NCBI GenBank assembly: GCA_024500155.1
Contig: CM044857.1
Location: 374,501-438,500, forward strand
Length of the DNA stretch: 64,000 nucleotides
Source of the DNA: Chenopodium formosanum
Taxonomy: Eukaryota > Streptophyta > Magnoliopsida > Caryophyllales > Amaranthaceae
Direction of reading: 5' to 3'
In this document: positions 22,117-31,205 of the stretch, piece by piece
How positions within the stretch are numbered: position 1 is the stretch's first letter
Layout: the number at the start of each line of letters is the position of its first letter
Program-made: the position numbers and the translations under genes
Notes under the pieces: model-generated
The model's input: only the letters and a program-made list of their open reading frames with translations
The model's database searches: none
What the model was told of the DNA's origin: nothing

Positions 22117-22665
22117 ATGAAGGGTATTTGAAATTGGAAGTGAAATTTGTGAAAAAAAAATTTGTTTGAGTGATATTAGATGTTTTTGACAATAGATGAG
22201 ATTAATGGGGAAAAATGCAAAAAATGAAAGTGTGTGAAAATATGGAAAAATTATACTCATTTTATACAGAAAAAATTTTTATGACCGTTGGTGTTTTTGG
22301 TTTTCTGAAATAAGTTACCGTTAACAAGTTATAGCCGTTTTAAAGATTTAAGTCACAAAAAATACGTGACCTCTAAAGTTGTGACAAGTGTCACAATTTA
22401 ACTTGTGCATGCTTTGCCATTTGACCGTTCTTCTTTGACGGTTTTGCATTTTACTCCCAACGGTTACTTTTCCTTTTTTTTTTCTTTTTCTTTTGTTTGC
22501 TTTGGCACGTGGGTCGGGGCATTGTTTCCTTTCCACATAAAGGAAATGCTAGTTTCCTAATCGAGAGAAGATCCTTTTAGCTAATCTAACATTCAAGAGG
22601 AAGCTAAAAAGTACATAAAAGGATGGCTAAAAGGAGAGTAATCCTCTCCATTGTTGATGCTCTTA

Positions 22666-23689
22666 CTAGCTTGTATAAGCAGCAGATGTGTCACCTCTCA
22701 AGTGTACAAATCCAGTAGAGTAGTAGTATATCATACTGAGGTTATAAAGATTTACAATGCATATTAAGCAATTTTGAGAACCAAAAGATTTACAATTTTG
22801 AGACCTAAATGAGAACCAAAGGACTAGCTATTCCTTCAAGAAGTTGGTCACAATGTTGCTAAGTTCATTGCCTTCATTATTATTATTTGTCTATTTGACC
22901 TAGTGTGGGGAAGAACGATGATGGGGAGAAGGATTTACCGACTAGAGTTGGGTTTCCATACAAGTGCATTTGACCACCTCAATTACCAAAATTTATTATC
23001 CTAACAGAGATTTCAAGGCATCTAGTTTATATAACTGCATTAGTGGGTCTCCAATCACCCCTAGTAAATTAATTATCGAGACTCAATCTAACTCAATTGT
23101 CTTACAAATCTAGAGAATTTGAATTAGCTAATTCATTTCACTTGACGAAGTACTTAAATTATCACACTTCTTTGATGAGGACTTAGTCGTAGTAATGTAC
23201 TAAGAATAATAGAAGTGCTTGTATACACATTATTTTTATGATTATTGATAGATACTTGTGACATGAGAATAGTAAACACTTCATTGAGTTGTATAAAATA
23301 TGCTTTAGGTTATATTTGGGATCTTTTTGAGAGATTGTTTACATATATGTTTGGTCCATTTGATGATTTAATTTTTGCATTTTGTTGTACTTGCTTACTT
23401 AATATGTTCTGTAGTACAACAAGTTACTGGATTATTTAGGCTAGTTGCCCATCTTATTGTTTGCCGCAACGATGATTTTGCAGTCAAGTTTAAATGCGAA
23501 CCATGCTGCCATTTCTTGCACCCGGGCCTCAAGCCAGTCCACATATGTACTAGTAATGTATCACTGGACTCGAGCACAGATAGCGAAAAGAGCTATGTAA
23601 TTCCAATCCCAGTTTTACAGGTTTCAGTTTAGAATTTTCATGATCACATCTCAGACATATATATGTTTTGTCTTTATTTGTGATTTTAG
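22666..23689. other. Intergenic, no gene seen
   Basis: AT-rich sequence to the right of the Harbinger element. The + frames at 23245-23439 and 23375-23632 are hydrophobic or low-content reading frames without recognisable domains. Confidence 0.4.
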
Positions 23690-23790
23690 TTTTAAAGGGC
23701 ATGTTATGCTGGCACCTTTCACAACTGGGTGGCAAAGGACTGAAACAAATCTGTTCAGCTGGGTGACAGTCGAATCTGAGGTAGATCCTT
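23690..23790 (+). pseudogene. Fragment resembling a GABA transaminase exon
   Basis: After a T-rich stretch ending in an AG, translation reads FKGHVMLAPFTTGWQRTETN. Plant gamma-aminobutyrate transaminase (POP2 type, mitochondrial PLP enzyme) has a closely similar segment just before its conserved core, of the form FKGH-MLAPFTAGWQ-TD. The next residues do not continue the enzyme (the family's YVYD and KYLD blocks are missing), and no other exon is seen nearby. So this looks like a single captured or relict exon. The match is short and from memory of the family, hence moderate confidence. Confidence 0.45.
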
Positions 23791-24682
23791 CTCCATCTTT
23801 ATTTGTCAACCGTATAATAATATCTTCCATGCAAAACCCCTCAACAAATCTGTTTGTTGCACGACTTAGACTCCGGTCTCCATCCCTGTGCACGCACAAA
23901 GAACAACTATCATGATGTTTTAGAACTCTTGACACTAACAGTCGAGGATTGAGATGCATACAAGAGACTTGTTTGAAGAGAAGCGCGTCATTTAGATTAG
24001 TCATAGCTCTTAGACAGGCCATTTATAAGGCAGGTGGTGGAGACGAGAGTTGATTTGTCAACCCAAAGAATCCCTTTGTCTCCATTGTAAAAAGTAGTAA
24101 TAGCATAACATCAAGTATGTGCTTATTAGTTGATGTAACTAATAAACTTGATGTATGTGCTTGTTAGTAATAAGCAAATAAATCAATTTTATTAGTTACA
24201 TATATATATTCAATAAAATAACATGTGGCTGACTATTACAACTAAATATAACCAAAAAAATTATCCTAAGTTATGCTGCTGATCCGTCACCCTTTCAAAC
24301 ATCTAAAGTATATCTACAAGAAGCATCCGACGCCTTTTCATATATAGCTAGCATCAACTGCACTAACTCTATTGATATGAGCATATGACCTCCTTCAGCC
24401 CCCTATCCCTGTACTTAATTTGATACCATTTCAGATTAGAAAAGTACGCGTTTTAAATATTTTTTTTAACGAATGAATGAAAGCATATAGTTAGCAACAT
24501 GAAATTGAAAGTGAAAAACAGAAATCAGAACAGTTGTTTGAGCAGCAAAACCTGCTTCCAAAGGCAGTACTAGTTTGTTCTTCGCATTTGATCTAAGCTC
24601 TGAAATCCTAACTACTCAATTCAATCAATCAATTAATCAAAACCAACCAGCTATATATAGTACAAGTAGTAGAAAGAGTAAA
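23791..24682. other. Spacer and AHL 3' flank
   Basis: AT-rich. A short tandem phrase (cttgatgtatgtgcttgttagt / catcaagtatgtgcttattagt) is repeated at about 24111-24170. The last 200 bp before 24683 probably hold the AHL 3'-UTR, on the minus strand. No gene is recognised; the minus-strand frame 23651-24022 overlaps the GABA transaminase-like fragment and shows no domain. Confidence 0.4.
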
Positions 24683-25537
24683 TTAAAATGGTGGACGAGG
24701 AGCAGCTGCACCCCAACCCATTAGACCATGATGATCACCACCACCTCCAGCCACAGGAAACCCGTAACCACCTCCACCACCACCCGTAGTACCGCTACCT
24801 TCTCCTCCTCCTCCTGCTGCAGGATGATCAGGAGGCACCTGCACATCCTCCTGATGATCATCCAAGGGAAGCCTCTCGAAAACTGCATTAGAGAAAGAAG
24901 CTGCCATCAGCATGACAGGCCCAGAAGCGAGCAGCGGACCCACTACGCAGCCCCCAACCACCTGCCCTTGCCCTCCTGACAAAAATATGGACAAGCCTCC
25001 TGCTCCAGGGGGCGCAGGAGGGGGCAGTACAGTCCCTGTAATCGACAGTATCTCGAACCTCCCGTGTAGTGTGGCGACGCTGCTACTGTCTGCAGGCTGG
25101 CGCAGGGTAACATCCATGACAGTACCAGTACCACTGATGACACTGACTCCCCTCCCCCTCTTTCTGGCATACGCTGAAAGAGATTCCATAACATCTGCAC
25201 CCGAAGACACCTCCAACATGTGAGATCTCAGCGCGTTGGGGGTGTCTCGGGTGACTACAATAGGTGGTTTAGGCTTGTTTTTGGATCCAGAAGGCCTGCC
25301 TCGAGGCCGTCTCATCGGTCCTCCTCCTCCTCCTCCACCAGAGCTTGTTGCGCCTGCTGCTGCAGGATCTGATCTGTCGACGTCTGCAGACTCAGAAGTG
25401 GTCTGAGACTCTGAAGGCTGGTTGTTGTTGTTGTTCTGCAGAAGTTGATGCAGATAAGACGAGTGCGATGCACCTGATCCCATAAGTCCATGTCCATGCC
25501 CTCCTCCTCCATCATAACCCGACATGATTCCCAACAC
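24683..25537 (-). CDS. AT-hook motif nuclear-localized protein, clade A (type I)
   Basis: An intronless ORF of 284 residues. AT-hook proteins bind the minor groove of AT-rich DNA in the nucleus; clade A members are transcriptional regulators of hypocotyl growth, flowering and chromatin state in Arabidopsis. A His/Gly- and Asn-rich N-terminus (1-75) is followed by one AT-hook (76-90, RRPRGRP core, then SGSKNKPKPP) and a PPC/DUF296 domain (about 103-224) with GRFEILS, the type I signature, and GQVVGGCVVGPLLASGPV. The C-terminus is Gly-rich and ends APRPPF, as other clade A members end RPPY/F. Ser replaces the second Pro of the usual RGRPPGS. The first ATG (25537) is used; a second lies four codons on. 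Lacking introns fits clade A. Which member it is cannot be stated. Confidence 0.95.
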   Translation of the reverse strand: MLGIMSGYDGGGGHGHGLMGSGASHSSYLHQLLQNNNNNQPSESQTTSESADVDRSDPAAAGATSSGGGGGGGPMRRPRGRPSGSKNKPKPPIVVTRDTPNALRSHMLEVSSGADVMESLSAYARKRGRGVSVISGTGTVMDVTLRQPADSSSVATLHGRFEILSITGTVLPPPAPPGAGGLSIFLSGGQGQVVGGCVVGPLLASGPVMLMAASFSNAVFERLPLDDHQEDVQVPPDHPAAGGGGEGSGTTGGGGGGYGFPVAGGGGDHHGLMGWGAAAPRPPF

Positions 25538-27265
25538 ATCTACTATTCTACCTTGGATGAATCAATCAAAACTATCAATCCAAACTAATCAAGTATTAAT
25601 CTTTTTCGCTTGCTGATTTATGATATACATATATAAAACTTGAGTAGTAGCAGTAGTAATAAAAACGCACTGATCTGGTTTTTCCTCTTCCTTGTTTCAA
25701 CAACAAGCTTGATCTTCACTCTACTCTAGCAACTTGTTAGATCTTCTACAACGTTGACAAAAATAAATCTGTTTTGTATTTCTTGCCAACTTGTAGTTTA
25801 TTGCTTGAGCTTTGACCAAGAACTTTTTTTTTTAAAAAAAATAAATAAATATGTTTTGATCTGCAAACTGCAATACTAATGCCCTTTGAGTTAGACTTTA
25901 AGCATCAAGTGAGCAGATCCAATTGTAGAATAGTAGCTAGTGTGTATATATTTACGCCAATGACGTATTTACATATACATACGGTAATAAATACAAGTAT
26001 ATACTACGAGCATCACTTGTTCGAGCACAAGAATACGTAATGCTACGCCGTAGTACCCACTATGTAACGGAGAATTATTTTCCCTTATTAAAGTAAAAGA
26101 AATAATAAAATAATACGAGTAATAATAAGAACTAGCTAGGGTATCATTTTCCTATGCATAGTAAGTATGATAAGGAGTTTTAATGGAGATCTCTCATCTT
26201 AAATTCATGCGCATAGGACTCAAGAGACCTTTATTATGTTTAGCCAACCCCGTTTTCAATAAATAAATAAATAAATGAACTTATATTTTATTCATTTAAT
26301 TTATTGTATTTGGTCCCTTGCTTTTATTTGACCCATGTTTATTTTTATTTAATTTTAAGAATAAGACATTCAAATTTAAGTTAGTGTTTGTACTCTGTAT
26401 TTCATTATTCTATGGTAAGTTTTTTTTTAAAAAAAAAAAAAAATTATTTAATGCGTATGTGTAGGATAGTTGAAAATGTTCTAAAGGTTAAAATATTGTC
26501 AATCATTAAGAAGTTGAATGTTAATTTCTTTTAGACTCTATTCTCTTACCTGTATTTCAAAATGTATGTTACTTCAGTTTATTCAAATCAACTCTATTAT
26601 TACTACTATCTTCGTTAATTATTATATATACTTTGAAATTTTTTTATATCTCACGAATAATATCCAAAAATCATATATAATAATTAATGGAGATAGTATT
26701 AATATTCCATTCAACTTAACTTAGCTACATTCTAGTTCATCGTCATTTTGTTCAAAAGAATAGGGGCTAATCCTTATATCTCTTGGAAAAATTTAGTAAA
26801 CTAATACTAACAATGCTCAATTTTTTATTTTTTATTTTTTATTTTTGACAAGGCTATTGAGTAAAACGTTCATGTTGAGTACATTCATATCGGACGTGTT
26901 CAGTAAAATGTAGCAGTAGAAGTAGTTGTTAACTGTGATAATAGTTGTTGGTTGTATGTATAGCTATTAGCTGTCAATTAGCTGTTAGCTGTGAAAATAA
27001 ATAATTAAGTGTGAAAATGAAAATCAAGTCTTAAAATATATATTTTCTTACTTAAAAATATAGTAGTATCTCAAAAGCTATATTAATAAGTCTATTATGA
27101 GGCTTTGTCAATATTTAATCAAAACTATTTTATATGATAATTAAAATTAAATAATAAAAAATGACACTTTCCATCATTTTGTTTTACAGTACAATGGATA
27201 CTTTCTCAAAAGAAAAAAGAAAAGAAAAAAAAAAAAGCTTATGGATGCAAACTACATTAGATTAA
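25538..27265. other. AHL upstream region and AT-rich spacer
   Basis: The AHL promoter should be in the first several hundred bases (minus strand). Candidate TATA sequences occur near 25622-25640 (tatacatatataaaa). Further right are A/T homopolymers (26407-26445), a ttttttatttt repeat (26821-26846) and a short repeated block rich in tagctgt and gttgtt (26920-26995). No gene is recognised. Confidence 0.4.
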
Positions 27266-27481
27266 GGGTTTGTTCACTTCAGCTTAATTTCAGTTCAGTT
27301 CAATTCATTTCAGCTTCTAATTTCCTTCCCTCATAAAATATTCATTTCAATTCAGTTCAATTTATTTCAGTTCCAATTAGTTCAATTCAGTTCAGTTTAG
27401 CTCCAATCAGTTCAGTTCAATTTATCTCCAATCAGTTCAGTTTAGTTCAGTTCAGCTTAGTTTAGTAAATGTGAACAAGCC
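27266..27481. mobile_element. MITE carrying a TTCAGTTCAATT minisatellite
   Basis: Ends are GGGTTTGTTCACTT at 27266 and AATGTGAACAAGCC ending 27481, which are inverted repeats, and both are bordered by TTAA. Between them is a run of variants of ttcagttcaattca / atcagttcagtt. Only 216 bp, with no coding capacity. Superfamily is uncertain: the TTAA flank could be a 4-bp target duplication or a palindromic extension of a TTA/TAA site. Confidence 0.65.
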
Positions 27482-27608
27482 TTAAGTACTATCCACTTAT
27501 GCAATATTAGATTAAAATAATTCAAGTGTTAAACTTTCATTTCTAAGTAAAATAATGTAAGTACTGTATATGTGTATACTAGTTTAACAAGATTAGTTAA
27601 CATACACT

Positions 27609-27830
27609 TATAATTCGTAACAAATGAAATCTTGCCCTAACCACCTAATGACTACAACTATACAAGTATATAAATTGTCAAAAATAATGATCCTTCTTTA
27701 GGTTTATACAGTATTACTAATTCGTACCAAATGAAATCTTGCCCGGCTCTAATCACCTAATGACATACAACTATATAAGTATATAAATTGTCAAAAATTA
27801 AATCCCTCCTTTAGGCGTATACATTATTAT
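27609..27830. repeat. Tandem duplication, about 110-bp unit
   Basis: Two neighbouring copies share aattcgtaacaaatgaaatcttgccc (second copy: a c for the second a), then cacctaatgac, acaactata-aagtatataaattgtcaaaaat and cttta-g--tatac. They differ by a 4-base insertion and several substitutions. Confidence 0.8.
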
Positions 27831-28003
27831 TACCTCTGTTTTATATTATGTGTAACAAATTTTTTCTTTCTTTTTTAAATTGTTATTTCTCTCCTTATTA
27901 TCACATACATTATTAGATTTCTCTCTTCACTCAATACTCATAAATAAAATTTGCCTAAGAATCCAAACAAGCATATTTAAATATTAACTACCCATTCTAT
28001 GAA

Positions 28004-28436
28004 TCTATATTTATATAAATATTACTAAAGTAACAACTGCTGACGTCATCACTGTTTACTTGTCAGTGTGTCACTCTCTTATTTAATTTTTTTTCCCGCC
28101 AAAATGCAAGGATGATGTCATATTGTTTTTTTCCCCCTTTTGAGCTACCCTATTTAACATTGTTTTGAAAATTAAATTCAAATTGAATTTTAAAATTTAA
28201 GTTTTTAACGCATATTACGCTATTTTATTATTTACAAGTAGTTGTTAAAAATATTTAATAATATAATTTAATTAAATTTAAAAAAAATATGGAAAAAAAT
28301 GGATTTTTGAAAATTGTATTTTCATATTTAATTAGAAAGTACTACAGAAAAAGTAGTTGTTTTCTCTCAACATGTGCTAAAGAGTTTATAATTTATTTTT
28401 TATTTTAAAACCGTGCATCGCACGGGACTAATCTAG
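28004..28436 (+). mobile_element. Small non-autonomous Helitron
   Basis: It starts TCTATATTTATATAAATATT (28004) and ends CTAG before a T (28433-28437), after a hairpin with stem CCGTGC-atc-GCACGG (28411-28425). TC at the 5' end, a hairpin about 10 bases before a CTRR end, and insertion between A and T are the defining Helitron marks. No ORF is inside. Confidence 0.75.
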
Positions 28437-29006
28437 TATATATTAAAAAGCGTTCCTAAAAACGTTTATGTGCCATGTGACACTCTGCCATGTCATCATT
28501 CAAATATGAGCATATTCTAAAGAAAATGTCTATCTTGAGATTTGAACTCACAACCTAAAAAATATGCATTATTAGAAGTTTTACCGTCTCATCTATTGAT
28601 TAATAATGCTTTTATACTCGATTCATAAATATATATATGGGCTGAAGATCTAAATATACATTTAATGACTGCGATTTTTAAAATATCTATTCTATTATTT
28701 GCTAATAATGCTCATCGATGAGGTAATGCAAACAAGAAATATTAACTATTGTTATATAATAATTTTATTTATTTAATTATTTTGATAATAATTATGTCTT
28801 TATTTTCATATTAATTATAAATTATATACAAAAGACATGTTTATATAATTAGTAGTTGTTCCATAAATAAATTATTTAAAGGTTAAATGAAAAACTATTA
28901 TATAAATAAACAATTAATGAATAAATAGAATAATATAGAATGAACCTATCTATTCAATTATAAGTGTTCAAAGCAATAACCTGGGACATCGCCCGGGTCA
29001 CACTAG
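28437..29006 (+). mobile_element. Second small Helitron, head-to-tail with the first
   Basis: The 3' end is clear: hairpin cctggg-acatcg-cccggg (28980-28997), then TCACACTAG and a T at 29007. The 5' end begins close to the end of the previous element (TCTAGTATATATTAAAAAGCG at 28432 has the TC start), so the first element's CTAGT end and the second's start overlap. It contains a segment read on the minus strand as tRNA-like (tgaactcacaacct, near 28542). No ORF. Confidence 0.65.
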
Positions 29007-29461
29007 TTTATTATTATATTTTGTGATTAATTTTGAAGAAATAGAATTAATGAGAAAAAGGAGTGAAATGAGGAAAGTGTATAGAGACAAGAAAACACAA
29101 GGCAAAAAGCCAGGTGGAAAAGGGAGCAAGGCGTGTTCACGTGCGGTCAAAAAGTCAAAGGAAACAAAGAGAGTGTTGAGGTGTCAGACCACGTGGAGCT
29201 TGCCGGGACATTGGAACTTGGTCAAGATCTTGATCATCCTCCCATCTCATCACTTTTACCATTTATTTTTAATCTATTATGCCACACCCTCCATGTTCAT
29301 TGCATCTTTACCCTTTCTAGATATGTAGGTTTTCCTAAAAAAAAAATGTAGGTGCATTCACGACAAAGTTTATGTATCTAATTTTTAAAGATTCTACTGA
29401 GAATATAATAGACATATTAAATATCTCGTTCATATTAATAAAGACAATATACAATTATATA
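29007..29461. other. Spacer with two G-box sites
   Basis: The + frame at 29023-29328 is Lys-rich without domains. CACGTG cores occur at about 29138 (ttcacgtgcgg) and 29190 (accacgtgga). The stretch from 29030 to 29240 is purine-rich and could be an old gene or promoter piece, but nothing is recognised. Confidence 0.3.
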
Positions 29462-29773
29462 CTCCCTCCGTCCCCAAATGATAGTCCCTTATGGGCAAAA
29501 ATTACGGGAATTAAGAAACTTAAATAAAAGTAGTTAAATTACATTGAAAAGATAAATTTACATTGGGTATGTAAAATAGTAGAGAGAGAAAGTAATAAAG
29601 GTACATTGAAAAACAAAATTTACATGGGAAAGTTAAATTTGCACAAATATTGTTATAATTGGAGGAAATTTTGATAAAAAATTGATATTAATGGTACTTG
29701 AAAAAAGCAAATGAGACTATCAATTTTGGACTAAAAATAGGCCATAAGAGACTATCATTTGGGGACGGAGGGA

Positions 29774-29774
<1 letters not shown>
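29462..29774. mobile_element. Stowaway-type MITE, 313 bp
   Basis: Long inverted ends CTCCCTCCGTCCCCAAATGA (left) and its near-complement TCATTTGGGGACGGAGGGAG (right), continuing inward with tagtcccttatggg / ccataagagacta. TA at 29460-29461 and 29775-29776 is the target duplication. The right flank is a long TA run (29775-29811). Confidence 0.95.

Positions 29775-29811
<37 letters not shown>
29775..29811. repeat. (TA)n microsatellite
   Basis: An uninterrupted TA run directly at the right end of the Stowaway-type MITE. TA runs also lie at 40379-40441 and 42778-42841. Confidence 0.95.
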
Positions 29812-29815
<4 letters not shown>

Positions 29816-30912
29816 TATCTAATACTTGCTTTTTTGTTGTAGACTGTAGTTATACTTCAATAAAGTCTTAGCTCACTTGAAAGTTTATTTTTTCAGCTTT
29901 TGTTGTAGTTATACCTGTATAATGGTGGTTTGGGGGGAGTGAAATTATACTATAAAAGACTGGATCAAACTAAGTAAAACATTTATTTTAATATTTGGTG
30001 CAATTTTAGTATTAACTGTATTGTTTTTCTTTGTTAAAGTTTTCTCAAATCTCAGATTTTTAATTTTTTTTTTAATTTTATATTTGATTTTCTTTTAAAA
30101 CTCCCCCCTTTTTTTTTTAAGTGCTCTTTTGTTCCCTCAAAAAACTTTACTCACCTTTTTCTAAACTCTTGTAATTGATGGTTTTCTTATGTCCGTTTTT
30201 TATTTTTTATTTATCGTACGATTCCTTCAAACGATTCATATTAACTTATCCTAAATTATTTTTAGACTAAAACTTTGTTGTTTGATGGTGCAATTTTATT
30301 AAGGACGGAGATGCCGAGATAATAGTCGTTAAAGTCCCTATAATAAAGTGAATGTACTATGTACCTTTCCTACACTTTAAGTAAGCTGGCCTGCCACCTT
30401 ATTGGATTATAGATAGGCATGGAGCAAGGCCTTGGATAAGGGTCATAGTCTTCATCATATAATGCAAGCTTTGGAATTATTCGAATTTTCACATCTAATA
30501 TGCCAAAATAATAAATAATAAAAAATCCGTAACACACATAATTAACCATACTATTTTTAGAGATTGGTTTTAGAATGTTGAAAGGGGAAAGAGGAGAGAT
30601 ATTGAGACAAGACTTGTGGATGGGGTTAAATTTGACTTTATAGACAGTGAGGTGCCACGCCTTCAAGTGTGGGAAACAAATCAGGTTTAGACTTGAAAGC
30701 ACTAGTACAAAGTAACTGGGTTTTACCATAAGTTTTAGCATCCATCCAAAGCCATAATAACCGAGGAGTTTTTGTCTTCTTCCGTTGCTAAAATATTGTC
30801 TTATTTTTTTAACAGATCTAACACGATATTTAAAAATTATATTGTCTCATTTTTTTTTAAACAGATCCAACACAATATTTAAAAATTTAGGATTTAGGGT
30901 TTTTGGAATGTA
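29812..30912. other. AT-rich spacer, no supported gene
   Basis: T-rich tracts are common (30060-30150). A minus-strand ORF of 123 residues (30370-30741) starts with a hydrophobic stretch but has no recognised domain or homologous look. At 30785-30890 a 60-bp phrase (cagatcTaacacgatatttaaaaat-type) is repeated twice. Confidence 0.35.
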
Positions 30913-30914
30913 GG

Positions 30915-31205
30915 CTCTGATAATATGTCAAGAATGAATTTTCCTTGTGTTATATTACTGCATTCTCAAGTATATATACAACCTATATTAACATATATGG
31001 CCTTAATACATTAACCCATTAACTAGTGTACAATATAAAGGCTTAAGAATAAACATTAATTCATTAAACAAACTTCTAAATTGAGAATTTATAAGAAAAT
31101 CATGCACAAATTCACATTCAATCAAATCTCGTCCATCGGCCTTGAAAACGGGAAATAAAGGAGAATATGGGATGAGTATGCTATTAAGGCGCAGCGGCAA
31201 TGAAT
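30915..31205 (-). mobile_element. LTR remnant with initiator-Met PBS, probably copia
   Basis: Reading the minus strand, TATCAGAGC (complement of gctctgata, 30914-30922) follows TGTCAAGAATGAATTTTCC (30926 on). A TATA-like gtatatatac occurs in the LTR near 30970. This layout (LTR edge TGTCA, then about 3 bases, then a tRNA-Met-type PBS) is that of a copia element, here with no coding part left. The LTR's outer edge is unclear. Confidence 0.5.

Larger units (their letters stand above)
19383..22662 (-). mobile_element. PIF/Harbinger transposon with both genes, defective
   Basis: Coding runs on the minus strand: Myb/SANT-like ORF1 first (22116-20895), then the transposase (20705-19855), the usual two-gene set of plant Harbinger elements. 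The tips are GACACCAACA at 19383 and GTTGATGCTC ending 22662 (minus strand GAGCATCAACA), flanked on both sides by TTA (19380-19382 and 22663-22665), the classic 3-bp target site of the superfamily. Total about 3.28 kb. Both genes carry nonsense or frameshift mutations and the transposase has lost its first catalytic Asp. It sits between CDKB2 and the AHL gene. Confidence 0.85.

Noticed and set aside
30370..30741. Minus-strand ORF of 123 residues with a hydrophobic start
   Set aside because: The start resembles a signal peptide, but there is no known family, no repeated pattern and no supporting context; likely chance in AT-rich DNA.
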